Origin: UBA6522 sp965204155
Lineage (GTDB): Bacteria; Pseudomonadota; Gammaproteobacteria; Steroidobacterales; Rariloculaceae
Direction: 5' to 3'
Assembly: GCA_965204155.1 (NCBI GenBank)
Contig: OZ241971.1
Location: 3,472,001-3,536,000, forward strand
Length of the DNA: 64,000 nt
In this document: positions 26,007-37,265 of the stretch, piece by piece
How the letters are laid out: every line of letters begins with the position of its first letter
How positions within the stretch are numbered: the first letter of the stretch is position 1
Notes under the pieces: generated by a model
Told to the model about the DNA's origin: nothing
Seen by the model: only the letters and a program-made list of their open reading frames with translations
Databases searched by the model: none
Position numbers and translations under genes: made by a program

Positions 26007-26119
26007 GGTCGCTCCATTCTCTTTCAGGTAGCTAATGCGCCAGCTTCTGTCACAAGTGTGAGCATGGCGAGTTTGCTTTTCCAGTCTGAATTGTCTGGCT
26101 GCCAGCCTAAATGTCTTGC

Positions 26120-26448
26120 TCACCAAGCGATGTGAACTTGGGTGCCAGCAGAGCTGTGTGCCCAGTAGTGCCCGCTTTTCTCGTCGAACGAGGCGCCTAC
26201 GGTGTGGAGCGGAGTTCCGAACCGGCGAAGAAGCCAAGAAGTCAGTACCATTGCGGCCCAGCGTTTACGGGTATCGCCATGAACGAAATCAAGTCCTCGA
26301 TCAGCTACAGACACTTCGCCAACGTGGCCCGAAGCCAATTCCGAGCCTCTGGAACATTCAACGACGATATCCATGGTGAACTCCACCAGACTGGACCCTT
26401 CGTGGGGTGTGGCAGCCGCAAGCTTCACATTCACCGTTGTGCGCGCAC
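26120..26448 (-). CDS. Possible small hypothetical protein
   Basis: A frame opening at GTG 26448 and running to 26120 would give about 109 residues. It has an alternating hydrophobic N-terminal half (TTVNVKLAAATPHEGSSLVE, then FTMDIVVECSRG) and a helix-like RKRWAAMVLTSWLLRRFG. The pattern looks like a folded protein, but I recognise no family and see no ribosome binding site. It would be divergent from the module A GHKL gene. The opposite strand is also open over part of this interval, so coding is uncertain; otherwise 26007-26463 has no gene. Confidence 0.3.
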
Positions 26449-26463
26449 GGACTGATTTATCCC

Positions 26464-29400
26464 GTGAATATAGCCCCCGAATTCTACGAGTCAGTCCGGC
26501 GGCGAGCCGCGGAGCGATGGGATCAGCTTGAGCAGGACCCCGAACTCGCGGGTCCATGGCACCAGCTCTTCAAGCAGGTCCAAAGCCCCCGGCACATTAT
26601 TTCGGAGCTCTTGCAAAACGCTGATGACGCTGGCGCGACGGAAGCGACGGTACGCGTTACGGATCAGACTTTCATATTCGATCACAACGGCGATGACTTC
26701 TCGGAGGAGCACTTTGCATCGCTTTGCCGCTTCGGATACTCGAACAAGAAGTCCCTGCACACCATCGGGTTCCGCGGCATAGGGTTCAAGAGCACTTTCA
26801 GCCTCGGAGATTGCGTAAAGCTATTCACACCTTCGCTCTCCGTTTGCTTCTTTCAGAAGCGATTCACCGAACCGCACTGGATCCAGGAGGCGCCCGATAC
26901 CCTCGGCAGAACCCGCGTCTCGGTCGAGATAGCCGATGGTTACCGCCAAAAGCAAGTCGAGAAAAATCTGGACGAATGGTTGAAGAGTCCCGTTTCACTA
27001 CTCTTCTTCAACAACATTCGTCGGATTCGCATCGGCGATAGGGAATTGCACTGGGACAGTATGGGTCCTGGCCCCTTGGCGAACAGCGAGTGGGTGGCCC
27101 TCAACGAAAACACCGAGAAGGACTATCTTCTGATCCGATCGGATGCCGAGCCCTTTCCCGACGAGGCAATTGAGGAAATTCGGCAGGAGCGATTTCTCGG
27201 CATCGACGACGAAACCGATTTCCCTTCTTGCACAATCGAAATTGTGCTCGGCGCGAAGGGGCGTCTGTACGTCGTATTGCCCACCGGCCTTGAGACCGAC
27301 TTGCCCTTTGCCTGCAACGCGCCGTTCATTCAGGATCCAGCGCGACTCAAGATCAAGGACCCGGAGATCTCGCCGACGAACCGATGGCTACTTGAGCGTA
27401 TCGGTCGATTGGCGGCTTCGGCCATGCTGCGCTGGCTAAACAAAACAGACTTGCCCACCGTTGAACGCGCGCCCGGCTACGGGCTTCTTCCCAATGTGGA
27501 CTGGGACGATGCGGCACTGGAAGGCGAATGCGGCGCTCGTGTCGAGAAGTCTTTCGAACGGCAAATCGACGGACAGTCCATGTTGCTGACCGAAGATGGG
27601 TCCGTTACGCCAGCAAATGAGAGTATCTCCATCCCGGCACAGTTGTTCGAAGTCTGGCCCGCCGACCATGCCGCGCGTCTGCTGGACGATGAAGGACGGC
27701 CTGCCCTGTGCCAGCATATCCTGCCAGCGGACCGCGAAAAGCTTGTGAACTGGGGCCTTGTCGACAAATTCGGCAAGCAATCTCTTCTCCAAACGCTTCA
27801 GCGGAAACACCTCCCGAGGCCCGAGACCTGGCGAAACCTCTTGAAGCTGTGGTCCTATCTGGCGCCCGACATCACGGATTGGCATAGTCGTGTCAGCGCA
27901 AAGCGCATCCGGATACTACCGGTACAGGGCAAAGGCGATCTCTACGCCGCAGACGACGTCGTGCGTCTGGGAGAAAAGAAACTCCTTCAGTCGGACGATG
28001 ACTGGGATTTCCTGGCCGAATACCTGATCGTATTGAATCAGAACTGGCCGCGGTTTCTCGCGGAACTACGACGAACCGCGGCAGATGGTGACGAGGAATC
28101 CGCGACAGAAGCGATTGATGCAGCCTATTCCGTTCTGGCGAAGTTAGGGCTGGATCGCACCAGCGACGCGAACGCCGTGATCGGTCGGGTGAGTAGTCAG
28201 TTTTTTGCCCGCGACACCATCTACATCCCAGAGTGCGTCCGGCTTAGCCAGATCGCTGCAAAACTACGCTCGACGGTGGATGGCTCGTTCAAATTTGTGA
28301 CCGTCGACAAACGCCTGCGATCAGCGAAGTCAGGCATCTTATTCGATGCCGACGGCCGTCTCGAGACTTTGGTGCCAGAAGAGAGGCAGGCCTCTCGGAT
28401 ACTCCATTCAGAGTACTCGGCACAGTACTCATCTTGCTCGCGTGAAGACTGGATGCAGTGGATTTTTTCGGGACGTTCCGGTCTCGGTACGTTCGTGCCG
28501 CTGGTGAAGTCAAGGAACATCGTGGGTCACTATCTAGACATGAAGCAACTATTGCGGACTCGGGGAAGCGAAGGCGTGTTGAATTACCGCTACAAGGATC
28601 CATGGTTCTATATCGAGGATTGGGATTTCGACAAGGCAGATTGGGCGCATTGGCAGAAGCTTGAATCGGAGAATCCGGCAATTTGGTCCGAGATAACGGA
28701 ACGAATTTTGTCCCAGAAACCAGCGTTCTGGCAGAGCAAGGCGTCGGCGCAGATCATCGAACAGGCGTCGAACGGCCACGAGCGAAAGATACACCTTCCC
28801 AAGGTCATCCCACTTTGGGCGCACAGGTTACGAGATCGACCCTGCCTTCCCGACACGCATCGCGTTCGCCGAAAACCTGGCGAACTTTTCCGCCGTACGC
28901 CGGAAACTGAACCGTTGCTAGATGTGGAGCACTTCGTTCACGGATCCCTGGATCAGGAATCCATGCGGCCCCTGCTGGACCTGATCGGCGTGCAAAGCAC
29001 GGCCACCGGGCCGGATCGCTTGCTCCGTAACCTCCAGGCGCTTGCCGCATCCGAAGACCCGCCCGTCCATGAAGTAATGAAATGGTATAACCGCCTCGAC
29101 CAGTTGATTGATTCGTGCTCCACAGATGATTTTGGGAAGATCAGACGCGCATTCCAGACGGAAAAACTCATCCTGACCCAAAACGGTATCTGGGAGTCGG
29201 CCTCCGGCGTCTTTTTGGCACAGCACGAAGACGACGTCCCCGACGCGGAAGTCGTGCAAAATTCGGCCGCCGCGCTGACGCTCTGGCGAAAAATCGGCGT
29301 TGCCGATCGACCGACTGTTGAGCTGGCGATCAAGTGGCTGGGTAGTTTGCCGGTCAGCAAACATCTCAGTCCCGATGAACTCCAGCGTACACGCTCACTG

Positions 29401-30690
29401 CTGTCGCGGTATCCCATCCGCTGTTGGAACGAATGTGGGCATTGGCTCAACCTCGCGAACGAATGGGTCGCCGCGAATGGATTTCGGTACTCGCTTACCA
29501 TGCAATCCAGCGTACCTTGGGGGCACTTACATCAATGGGTGAAACGCGCAACCGCCGATCTGCGAAGCCTGTCGCCTGAAGTAACAGGCGATCTTCCTTT
29601 CTCCCACCTGCCCACACTGGAAACCCAGATCGATGAACGCCATGAATCCATTCCGCTGATCACCAGCAAGAACGTGAGCAGGAAATGGCTGGCCACGGTC
29701 GGTACCGAACTGCGCCGGGTTGAATTCGACTCGGAGGACGAAACACAGCGAGTTCGCAACCTGGCAACCAGGCTCGCGAAATCGGAATGGTGCAACACGT
29801 CCGGAGTAGCGATCATTCCGTATGTCGACGGGAAACCCGCCGGAACGTCTCGCCGGACCGACGTGCTGTGGTTCAATCGGATTCTTTACGTCGCCGACTT
29901 GCCCAAGGGCAAGCAGGCCCGGCGCATACCTGAGGAGATCGGAAAATCTTTTCGGCGTCCAGATATCAAGGCGGCTCTGGACTACAGTTTCGAACGTGCT
30001 CCGGAAGACATCAGAGAGTACCTTGAAGAGAATTTCAAACTGTGCCCATTGAACGCTGACTCCGAGGAACTGGTGGACGACGCGAAACCGCACAACACCG
30101 ATCATGCTGAATCTCGCCACGGAGACGATTCTGACCAAGCAGATCAAGAATCTGAAGAAATCGAACACGCCATGGCTCAAAGTGTTACAGCAGACGGAAA
30201 GGACGATATTGAATTTTCGGGTAACTCCGAAACCGAGGATAAGTCGAGACCCGATCTCATTGACGAGGAAAAGGCGCCGAGGCCACGTCCTAAACCGAAA
30301 CCCGCCAAGCCCTCCCTTATAGAGCGTTTTGCGGCGTCACAGGGGTACAAGAAGAAAAGCAACAATAGATATTCCCATGATGATGGTAGCTGGATCGCTC
30401 GGGCGAACGGCGGTCGCTTTCCGTGGGAGCGACATTGCGCAGAAGGAATCCTGGCTCGATACCTTTGGCCGAGGAATCACTGCCTGGAGCGCGAACCCCT
30501 GAAAATCGAAGCGGATGTCTGGGAGCTCATCGATCAACACCCGGAAACCTATGCGCTCATCCTCGCCAACATTGAGGGCGACCCGGTTGAAGTCGGAGGC
30601 TCTCGACTTCGAGCCATGCGCGAAGCAGGTAAAATCACCCTCTTTCCCGCCACCTACAGGCTCGTCTACTCAGATGATCGGCCCCTCTAA
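26464..30690 (+). CDS. Sacsin-like GHKL ATPase, defence module A
   Basis: About 1408 residues. The N-terminal Hsp90/sacsin-type ATPase has the N-box ELLQNADDAGATE (residues about 48-60), FIFDHNGDDFSEEHF, and the G2 loop TIGFRGIGFKSTF near 100. A very long middle region has no recognised domain. A charged Asp/Glu/Lys linker spans about 1205-1283. The final 120 residues (from SYIERF-like SLIERFAASQGYKKKS onward to YRLVYSDDRPL) form a separate domain I do not recognise. The GTG at 26464 starts VNIAPEFYESVRRRAAERW; a GTG at 26407 is possible. Large sacsin-like ATPases recur in defence islands beside helicases and methyltransferases. First gene of the plus-strand module; the helicase gene starts 74 bp downstream. 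Confidence 0.78.
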   Translation: MNIAPEFYESVRRRAAERWDQLEQDPELAGPWHQLFKQVQSPRHIISELLQNADDAGATEATVRVTDQTFIFDHNGDDFSEEHFASLCRFGYSNKKSLHTIGFRGIGFKSTFSLGDCVKLFTPSLSVCFFQKRFTEPHWIQEAPDTLGRTRVSVEIADGYRQKQVEKNLDEWLKSPVSLLFFNNIRRIRIGDRELHWDSMGPGPLANSEWVALNENTEKDYLLIRSDAEPFPDEAIEEIRQERFLGIDDETDFPSCTIEIVLGAKGRLYVVLPTGLETDLPFACNAPFIQDPARLKIKDPEISPTNRWLLERIGRLAASAMLRWLNKTDLPTVERAPGYGLLPNVDWDDAALEGECGARVEKSFERQIDGQSMLLTEDGSVTPANESISIPAQLFEVWPADHAARLLDDEGRPALCQHILPADREKLVNWGLVDKFGKQSLLQTLQRKHLPRPETWRNLLKLWSYLAPDITDWHSRVSAKRIRILPVQGKGDLYAADDVVRLGEKKLLQSDDDWDFLAEYLIVLNQNWPRFLAELRRTAADGDEESATEAIDAAYSVLAKLGLDRTSDANAVIGRVSSQFFARDTIYIPECVRLSQIAAKLRSTVDGSFKFVTVDKRLRSAKSGILFDADGRLETLVPEERQASRILHSEYSAQYSSCSREDWMQWIFSGRSGLGTFVPLVKSRNIVGHYLDMKQLLRTRGSEGVLNYRYKDPWFYIEDWDFDKADWAHWQKLESENPAIWSEITERILSQKPAFWQSKASAQIIEQASNGHERKIHLPKVIPLWAHRLRDRPCLPDTHRVRRKPGELFRRTPETEPLLDVEHFVHGSLDQESMRPLLDLIGVQSTATGPDRLLRNLQALAASEDPPVHEVMKWYNRLDQLIDSCSTDDFGKIRRAFQTEKLILTQNGIWESASGVFLAQHEDDVPDAEVVQNSAAALTLWRKIGVADRPTVELAIKWLGSLPVSKHLSPDELQRTRSLLSRYPIRCWNECGHWLNLANEWVAANGFRYSLTMQSSVPWGHLHQWVKRATADLRSLSPEVTGDLPFSHLPTLETQIDERHESIPLITSKNVSRKWLATVGTELRRVEFDSEDETQRVRNLATRLAKSEWCNTSGVAIIPYVDGKPAGTSRRTDVLWFNRILYVADLPKGKQARRIPEEIGKSFRRPDIKAALDYSFERAPEDIREYLEENFKLCPLNADSEELVDDAKPHNTDHAESRHGDDSDQADQESEEIEHAMAQSVTADGKDDIEFSGNSETEDKSRPDLIDEEKAPRPRPKPKPAKPSLIERFAASQGYKKKSNNRYSHDDGSWIARANGGRFPWERHCAEGILARYLWPRNHCLEREPLKIEADVWELIDQHPETYALILANIEGDPVEVGGSRLRAMREAGKITLFPATYRLVYSDDRPL

Positions 30691-30764
30691 ACCATGAGAG
30701 TTGCAAGGCACCGGGCGCTCGCCGTAGCTCCATGCAGACTCTGATAATCAGATAACAATTCCTC

Positions 30765-33700
30765 ATGGTAAAACTCGAAACAATCGTCCCCGGCAGCCGC
30801 TTGGCTGGCATTCACGGCGAAGGCGCAGTTGAAGTCATTGCCACCCGCGCGTACGGTCCCGACGCCGTCGAGGTGACCTGGAAGGGGGGGGACGGTCTCG
30901 GAGATCGAATTCTCTATCGAGACGACGAGTCCGGCCTTCGCGAAGTCGCGCCGGCCCGCCGTTTCGCCTTTGACGGCGACGGTCACTTGTTCCGTCTCGC
31001 CTCCGAAGCGTTTCGGATTCGCCTGGCCCATCTCTTCGATCCCTACGTGGCCGTCAACGCCTCGCAGATCGAACCCCTTCCGCATCAGTTGACTGCCGTT
31101 TACGGCGCAATGCTGGACCGGCAGCCGTTGCGGTTCCTCCTGGCCGACGATCCCGGTTCCGGAAAAACCATCATGGCCGGCCTGCTGATCAAGGAACTGC
31201 TCATCCGGGGCAGTCTTGAGCGCTGCCTCATCATTGCCCCGGGAAGCCTGGTCGAACAGTGGCAGGACGAACTCGTGGACAAGTTTGACCTCGCGTTTGC
31301 GATCATGAGCCGCGAGCAGATCGAGACTTCAGTCACCGGCAACCCCTTCGTCGACCATCCGCGGCTGATCGCCCGGCTCGATATGCTGGCGCGTAACGAC
31401 GAGCTCAAGGCGAAGCTCAAAGCGACGCCCGAATGGGACCTCATCGTCTGCGACGAAGCGCACCGTATGTCGGCCAGCTTCTTCGGTAGTGAAGTCAAGT
31501 ACACCAAGCGATTCCAACTGGGCGCACTGGCCGGCGAACTTGCCCGCCATTTCCTGTTGATGACCGCGACGCCGCACAACGGCAAGGAGGAGGATTTTCA
31601 ACTCTTCATGGGGCTTCTGGACGCCGACCGCTTTGAGGGCCGTTTCCGCGAAGGCGTTCACAAGGTCGATCCCGCGGACATGATGCGCCGCCTCACCAAG
31701 GAGGAACTGTTTCGCTTCGATGGCACGCCGCTGTTTCCCGAGCGCCGCGCCTACACCGTGTCCTACGAGCTTTCGCCCCGGGAAGCGCAACTCTACGAAG
31801 CAGTGACGCGTTATGTCCGCGAGGAGATGAACCGCGCCGACCGGCTGGCGGACGATGGCACGCGGCGGCGCAACAATGTCGGCTTCGCGCTGCAGATTTT
31901 GCAGCGCCGTCTGGCATCCTCGCCCGCCGCGATTCACGAATCGCTGAAACGGAGAATAGCGCGCCTCGAAAGCCGGCTGGACGAAGAGAAGCTGGGCCGG
32001 AAGGGCAGTGAGGCAAGCATCTCGCGCGCGGAGCCGGAAATCGGACCCATCCTCGACGAGGACGACCTCGAAGAGGCCACCGGCGAAGAAATCGAGGCGC
32101 ACGAAGATCGGCTGCTGGACCGCGCCACCGCGGCGCAGACCATTGCAGAACTTGAGGCGGAGATCGCCGAACTCAAGCGGCTCGAACGAATGGCGAAGGC
32201 ACTCCGTCGGTCGGGCGAGGACACCAAGTGGCGGGAACTCGACCGTATTCTCGACGATCCGCTGGTTTACGATCCCGCCAGGGACGTCAGGCGCAAGATC
32301 GTCGTATTCACCGAAGCACGGGATACGCTCGAGTATCTGGCTACACGCATCCGCAACCGCACAGGCGAGGCCGAAAGTGTCGCGGTCATCCACGGCGGCG
32401 TACCCCGCGACCGGCGGCGGGCCATCATCGCCGCGTTCAACGACGATCCGGCGGTCCGCTTCTTGGTGGCCAACGACGCGGCGGGCGAAGGCGTGAACCT
32501 GCAACGCGGCGCACACCTCATGGTCAACTACGATCTGCCGTGGAATCCCAACCGTCTTGAGCAACGCTTCGGCCGTATCCACCGAATTGGGCAAACCGAG
32601 GTCTGCCACCTGTGGAACCTGGTCGCGAGCGAAACGCGCGAAGGCGCAGTCTTCCGGCGACTGCTCGAAAAGCTGGAAACCGCGCGCGAAACGCTGGGCG
32701 GCAAAGTCTACGACGTGCTCGGAGAACTGTTCGAGGCACGGCCCCTGCGGGAGCTCTTCATGCAGGCGATCCGCTATGGGAACCGGCAGGAGGTGCGCGA
32801 CCGTCTCTTCCAGGTGATCGACGGCGCGGTCGACGTCGACAACATCAACGACCTAGTCGCGCGCAACAAACTCACCAGGGAAGGGCTCGATCCGGTGACG
32901 CTCCGGACGGTACGCGAGGAGATGGAGCGAGCGGCGGCGCGGCGCCTGCAGCCGCACCATATCCGTTCCTTTTTCGAGGCCGCTTTCGCGCAAGCCGGCG
33001 GTGTGCTGCGTTCTCGCGAGAAGCGTCGATTCGAGGCGACCCGAGTGCCGCCCATTCTCAGGGACAGGGACCGCCTGATCGGCCGCGCCGATCCCGTCCT
33101 GCCCCGCTATCGCCGGATTTGCTTCGACAAGGATGCTGTCGGCGGCCAGCCACAGGCCGTTCTCGTCGCACCGGGCCATCCGCTGCTCGACTCGCTGATC
33201 GACCTGACGCTCGAACGCTACAGGGATCTGCTGACGCGCGGGACGGTATTGATCGACGACGCTGATCGGCACGAGACTGCGCGCGTGTTGATCGCGCTGC
33301 GCCATGGCATCCGCGACGGCCGAAACACGCGCAATGGCCAGCCGCAACTCATCTCTGAGCGGCTCCAGTTCGTGTGGCTCGACGAAACAGGCACGGCCGT
33401 CGATGCTGGACCCGCGCCGCATCTGGACTGTCGGGCACCCGAGGAAGCGGAAGGCGGCCGGTTGGCAGAGATCGTGGAAGCCTCTTGGCTCAAAGAGCCG
33501 CTGGAGGAGCAGGCACGCAAGCTTGCAATCACCGATCTCGTGCCGCGACACCTGGGCGAGGTGAAGAAACGTCGCCTCGCCGAGCTCGACAAGATTGAGG
33601 CCGCGGTCAAGGAACGCATGCGCCGAGAGATCGCGCACCTGCACCATCGCGCCCTCGAACTCGAAACCCAAGAACGGGCGGGCAAGAAGCCGCGGCTGAA

Positions 33701-34316
33701 TTCGGAGAATGTCCGGCGTCAGGCCGAGGCGCTGACGGACCGGCTGGAATTGCGGCTCGCCGAGATTGCGCGTCAACGTGACATCGCGCCGCTACCGCCG
33801 GAGATTTGTGGTGCCGCCCTGGTCGTGCCGGCCAGACTGTTGAAGGCGGAAGACCCGTCCCTGAGCGGCGAGAAGGGCATCCGGGATGTCACCGACGTAA
33901 GCTCGCGCAAGGAAGTCGAAGCCAAGGCCATGCAGGCGGTCATGGAGCGCGAGCGTCGCCTTGGGTTCGAGCCTCGTGACGTCGCCGTCGAGGACCGCGG
34001 CTATGACATCGAGAGCCGCGACCTGGCGACGGGCGGGCTCCGGTTCATAGAGGTCAAGGGGCGCCGCGCCGACGCGCGGGAGATCACCGTCACGCGCAAC
34101 GAAATGCTGACCGCGCTTAACGCCGCCGATGCCTACTTTCTGGCCGCGGTGCTGATCGAAGGCGATCTGGTCCATGCTCCGCTGTATGTGAACAACCCGT
34201 CGCCGCTATTCGGAGCCGAGCCCAAATTCAATGAAGTTCACCGGGCTATTTCTGTCGCGTCGATCAAGGCGGCAGCGCAACAGCATCAGGAAAAGGGTAA
34301 CAAGGAAGCGTCATGA
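30765..34316 (+). CDS. SNF2-family helicase with DUF3883-like C-terminus
   Basis: 1183 residues. Helicase motifs: Walker A LLADDPGSGKTIMAGLLIKE (about 126-145), DEAH box LIVCDEAHRMS (about 226), motif III LLMTATPHNGKEEDF, and motifs V-VI NDAAGEGVNLQRGAH and NRLEQRFGRIHRIGQ. The C-terminal DUF3883-like region has GYDIESRD and RFIEVKGR (about 1070-1100), with an Asp and an ExK reminiscent of nuclease folds. Similar SNF2 proteins accompany class 1 DISARM and related systems, where they act with a DNA methyltransferase. The stop overlaps the methyltransferase start by four bases. Confidence 0.85.
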   Translation: MVKLETIVPGSRLAGIHGEGAVEVIATRAYGPDAVEVTWKGGDGLGDRILYRDDESGLREVAPARRFAFDGDGHLFRLASEAFRIRLAHLFDPYVAVNASQIEPLPHQLTAVYGAMLDRQPLRFLLADDPGSGKTIMAGLLIKELLIRGSLERCLIIAPGSLVEQWQDELVDKFDLAFAIMSREQIETSVTGNPFVDHPRLIARLDMLARNDELKAKLKATPEWDLIVCDEAHRMSASFFGSEVKYTKRFQLGALAGELARHFLLMTATPHNGKEEDFQLFMGLLDADRFEGRFREGVHKVDPADMMRRLTKEELFRFDGTPLFPERRAYTVSYELSPREAQLYEAVTRYVREEMNRADRLADDGTRRRNNVGFALQILQRRLASSPAAIHESLKRRIARLESRLDEEKLGRKGSEASISRAEPEIGPILDEDDLEEATGEEIEAHEDRLLDRATAAQTIAELEAEIAELKRLERMAKALRRSGEDTKWRELDRILDDPLVYDPARDVRRKIVVFTEARDTLEYLATRIRNRTGEAESVAVIHGGVPRDRRRAIIAAFNDDPAVRFLVANDAAGEGVNLQRGAHLMVNYDLPWNPNRLEQRFGRIHRIGQTEVCHLWNLVASETREGAVFRRLLEKLETARETLGGKVYDVLGELFEARPLRELFMQAIRYGNRQEVRDRLFQVIDGAVDVDNINDLVARNKLTREGLDPVTLRTVREEMERAAARRLQPHHIRSFFEAAFAQAGGVLRSREKRRFEATRVPPILRDRDRLIGRADPVLPRYRRICFDKDAVGGQPQAVLVAPGHPLLDSLIDLTLERYRDLLTRGTVLIDDADRHETARVLIALRHGIRDGRNTRNGQPQLISERLQFVWLDETGTAVDAGPAPHLDCRAPEEAEGGRLAEIVEASWLKEPLEEQARKLAITDLVPRHLGEVKKRRLAELDKIEAAVKERMRREIAHLHHRALELETQERAGKKPRLNSENVRRQAEALTDRLELRLAEIARQRDIAPLPPEICGAALVVPARLLKAEDPSLSGEKGIRDVTDVSSRKEVEAKAMQAVMERERRLGFEPRDVAVEDRGYDIESRDLATGGLRFIEVKGRRADAREITVTRNEMLTALNAADAYFLAAVLIEGDLVHAPLYVNNPSPLFGAEPKFNEVHRAISVASIKAAAQQHQEKGNKEAS

Positions 34317-37265
34317 CGACACTGCGGAAAAAACTCATCGAGGTTTCTCTGCCGCTCGAAGCCATAAACGCGGCATCGGCCCGGGAGAAGTCAATCCGTC
34401 ACGGCCACCCTTCCACGCTGCACCTGTGGTGGGCGAGACGGCCGCTCGCGGCCTGCCGGGCCGTGCTGTTCGCACAGCTTGTCGACGACCCCTCCGCGTG
34501 GCCGGAAGTGTTTCCAACCGAAGGCGATCAGTTGCGGGAGCGGGAGCGCCTGCACGGCATCATCAAGGACATGGTGCCTTGGAAGGCGACCAATAGCGAT
34601 CTCATCCTCGACAAGGCACGATACGAGATCGCGCGTTCGATAGCCCGCGGGCGCGGCGAATCTCCGCCGCCGCGCGACAAGTCCAAAGCGGTGCTTGCCT
34701 ATCTGACCAAACACGCGCCGCCAGTCTGCGATCCATTCTGCGGTGGCGGATCGATTCCGCTGGAGGCGCAACGTCTCGGTTTGCGCGCCCACGGCTCGGA
34801 CCTCAATCCCGTCGCGGTGCTGGTTTCCAAGGCGACTTGCGAGATACCGCCGAAATTTGCCAAGCGCCCGCCCGTCAATCCTGACCGTGATCGGCACGTA
34901 GCGTGGAAGGGTGCAAATGGTCTGGCAGAAGACATTCGCTACTATGGTCGGTGGATGCGGAAACAAGCCGAGTCTCATATCGGCCATCTCTATCCGAGGG
35001 TCCAGATTACCAAGGCCATGGCGGTTGACCGGGACGATCTTGAGCCGTACGTGGACCAGGACTTAACCGTCATTGCTTGGCTCTGGGCACGCACCGTCGC
35101 GTCTCCCGACCCGATGATGCGTGGCAGACATGTGCCGCTCGCAAGTTCGTTCATCCTGTCGTCGAAAAAAGGGAAGGAAGCCATAGTTGTTCCAGTAGTC
35201 GACCGCGCGAGCATGACCTACCGGTTCACGATCAAGGCGGCGGTGAAGGCGGATGACAAGTTCGGTTTGAAAGCTGTCGCGATTCCGCGTGACGAACTGG
35301 CGCAAGCGCGAGCCGGGACGAAGGCTGGGCGGGGAGCGAGCTTCACCTGCTTAGTCACGGGCGCACCGATCTCCGGTAACTATATTAAGGCAGAAGGGAT
35401 GGCGGGGCGGATGGGTAACCGGCTGATGGCGGTGGCGGCTCAAGGCAAACGAACACGGCTGTATCTGGAACCCTCCGAGGACATGGAGGAAGTGGCCCGC
35501 GCTGCTTCGCCGGAATGGGGACCGGCTGATGAACTTCCCAAGAATCCTCGTTGGTTCTCGCCACCAGATTATGGGATGCCCACCTACGCTGACCTCTTCA
35601 CCGACCGCCAATTATTGTCGCTGACGACGTTTTCGGAACTGGTCGCGAAAGCGTGCGAGAAGGTTCTGTCGGATGCGAGGGACGTTATGGAGGAAGATGG
35701 CCTGGCGGCCAACTGGCCACAGCACACGGCCCGGCTCGCCGAGGGTGGTGTTGGCTTGCGCGGCTACGCGGATGCAGTATCGACATACTTGGGTTTATGT
35801 GTCAGTAGGCAAGCCAACCGCCTATCAAATTTAAGCTTCTGGCACAGCGGTAGAGCCACGGTGGAGCAAGTATTCGCCCGACAGGCCCTACCAATGGTCT
35901 GGGACTTCTGCGAAGCTAATCCATTCAGCGACTCGAGCGGCAACTTCGTTGGGCAGGTAGACTATCTTGCAAACGTGGTGGCCAATGTACCGTCTGCAAC
36001 TGGTAACACCGCGGTCATCCAACAAAACGCCGCGGGAGATACGCCACTCGCCAATCAAGCTGTTATCGCAACGGACCCACCGTACTACGACAACATCGGC
36101 TACGCGGACCTCTCGGATTTCTTCTACGTTTGGCAGCGGCGTGCCTTGCGTGCTTTCTGGCCCAATCTGTTTCGTCGCGTACTGACCCCAAAAGAAGAAG
36201 AGTTGGTCGCGACACCTTATCGCCATGGCGGCAAGTCTGCGGCAGAACAATTCTTCATGGATGGAATGCATATTGCACTCGGCAACATGCACCGTTCAGG
36301 GTGCGACGATTTTCCCGTCACCATGTTCTACGCCTTCAAGCAATCCGAATTTGCGAAGGAAGGACTTACTTCAGCGGGCTGGGCGACCTTTCTGCAAGGA
36401 CTGGTCGATTCGGGCTTCTTGGTTGACGGGACTTGGCCTGTACGGACCGAGCTAGCCGACAATCTAAAGAAAAAAGTCAATGCGTTGGCTTCATCCATTG
36501 TCCTCGTTTGCCGTAAACGTTCACCAAATGCAGCACTGATCACCCGCCGGGAGTTTGTCGCGGCGCTCCGCGCTACGTTGCCTGAAGCGCTCGCCAAAAT
36601 CCGTGCCGGAGGTGTCGGTCCCGTGGACATGGCGCAAGCGTCACTGGGACCCGGTATGGGCGTGTTCACAGCCGCCGCGAAAGTGCTGGAACCCGACGAC
36701 ACACCCATGACTGTGCGCACAGCAATTGCGCTCATCAACCAGATTCGAGACGAAATCTCTGGAGAAGAGGCGACCGGCTACGATGCCGATTCCCGCTTCT
36801 GTCTTGACTGGTTCGAGACTTTCAACATGGACGAAGGTAGGGCCGGGGACGCCATCGGGATGGCCCAAGCATACGATGTTGGTCTTGACGAACTGGTGCA
36901 CGCTGGCGTATTTCATGCCCGGGGGGGGGTCGGCACGACTGCTGCGGCGCGAAGAGCTACCAGCGGATTGGGACCCCTCCACCGACAAGCGCCTTACCGA
37001 CTGGGAATGCGCTCAGCATTTGGCGCGTGTGCTCGAGTCATCTGCTGGCGGCATCGCCGCGGCTGCGAAACTCTACGCGAACATGCCGCCGGAGCGCGGC
37101 GAGGCGGCGCGCCTGTTAGCCTATCGACTCTACGACATCTGCGAGCGTAAGGACCGCGCGGCGGAGGCGCAGGTGTGGAATATGCTGGCGCGGGAATGGC
37201 CAGCACTCGAAGCGGCCGCCGCTGAAATCGTACGGGACCCGCAACCCGGACAGCTTCTACTGTAG
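34313..37265 (+). CDS. DUF1156 DNA methyltransferase, frameshifted at a G9 run
   Basis: Adenine-type DNA methyltransferase with N-terminal DUF1156 (VSLPLEAINAASAREKSIRH, then GHPSTLHLWWARRPLAACRA). SAM-binding motif I is CDPFCGGGSIPLEAQRLG (about 138) and the catalytic motif is ATDPPYYDNIGYADLSDFF (about 588). In this sequence the frame from 34313 passes through GGGGGGGGG at 36921-36929 and then runs into an unrelated tail ending at 37150. The expected C-terminus (ARLLRREELPADWDPSTDKR and ICERKDRAAEAQVWNMLAR) continues in the +1 frame to 37265. Removing one G joins the two. Either a phase-variable gene or a homopolymer sequencing error. Module A modification component. Confidence 0.82.
36921..36929 (+). 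repeat. G9 homopolymer at frameshift point
   Basis: Nine consecutive G between CCC and TCGG in the DUF1156 methyltransferase gene. Eight or eleven G would restore the full-length frame to 37265. Candidate slipped-strand phase switch. Confidence 0.75.

Noticed and set aside
30320..30690. DUF3883/NOV C-terminal domain on the GHKL ATPase
   Set aside because: The G-YDI...IEVKG pattern is absent there; it occurs instead at the end of the SNF2 helicase.
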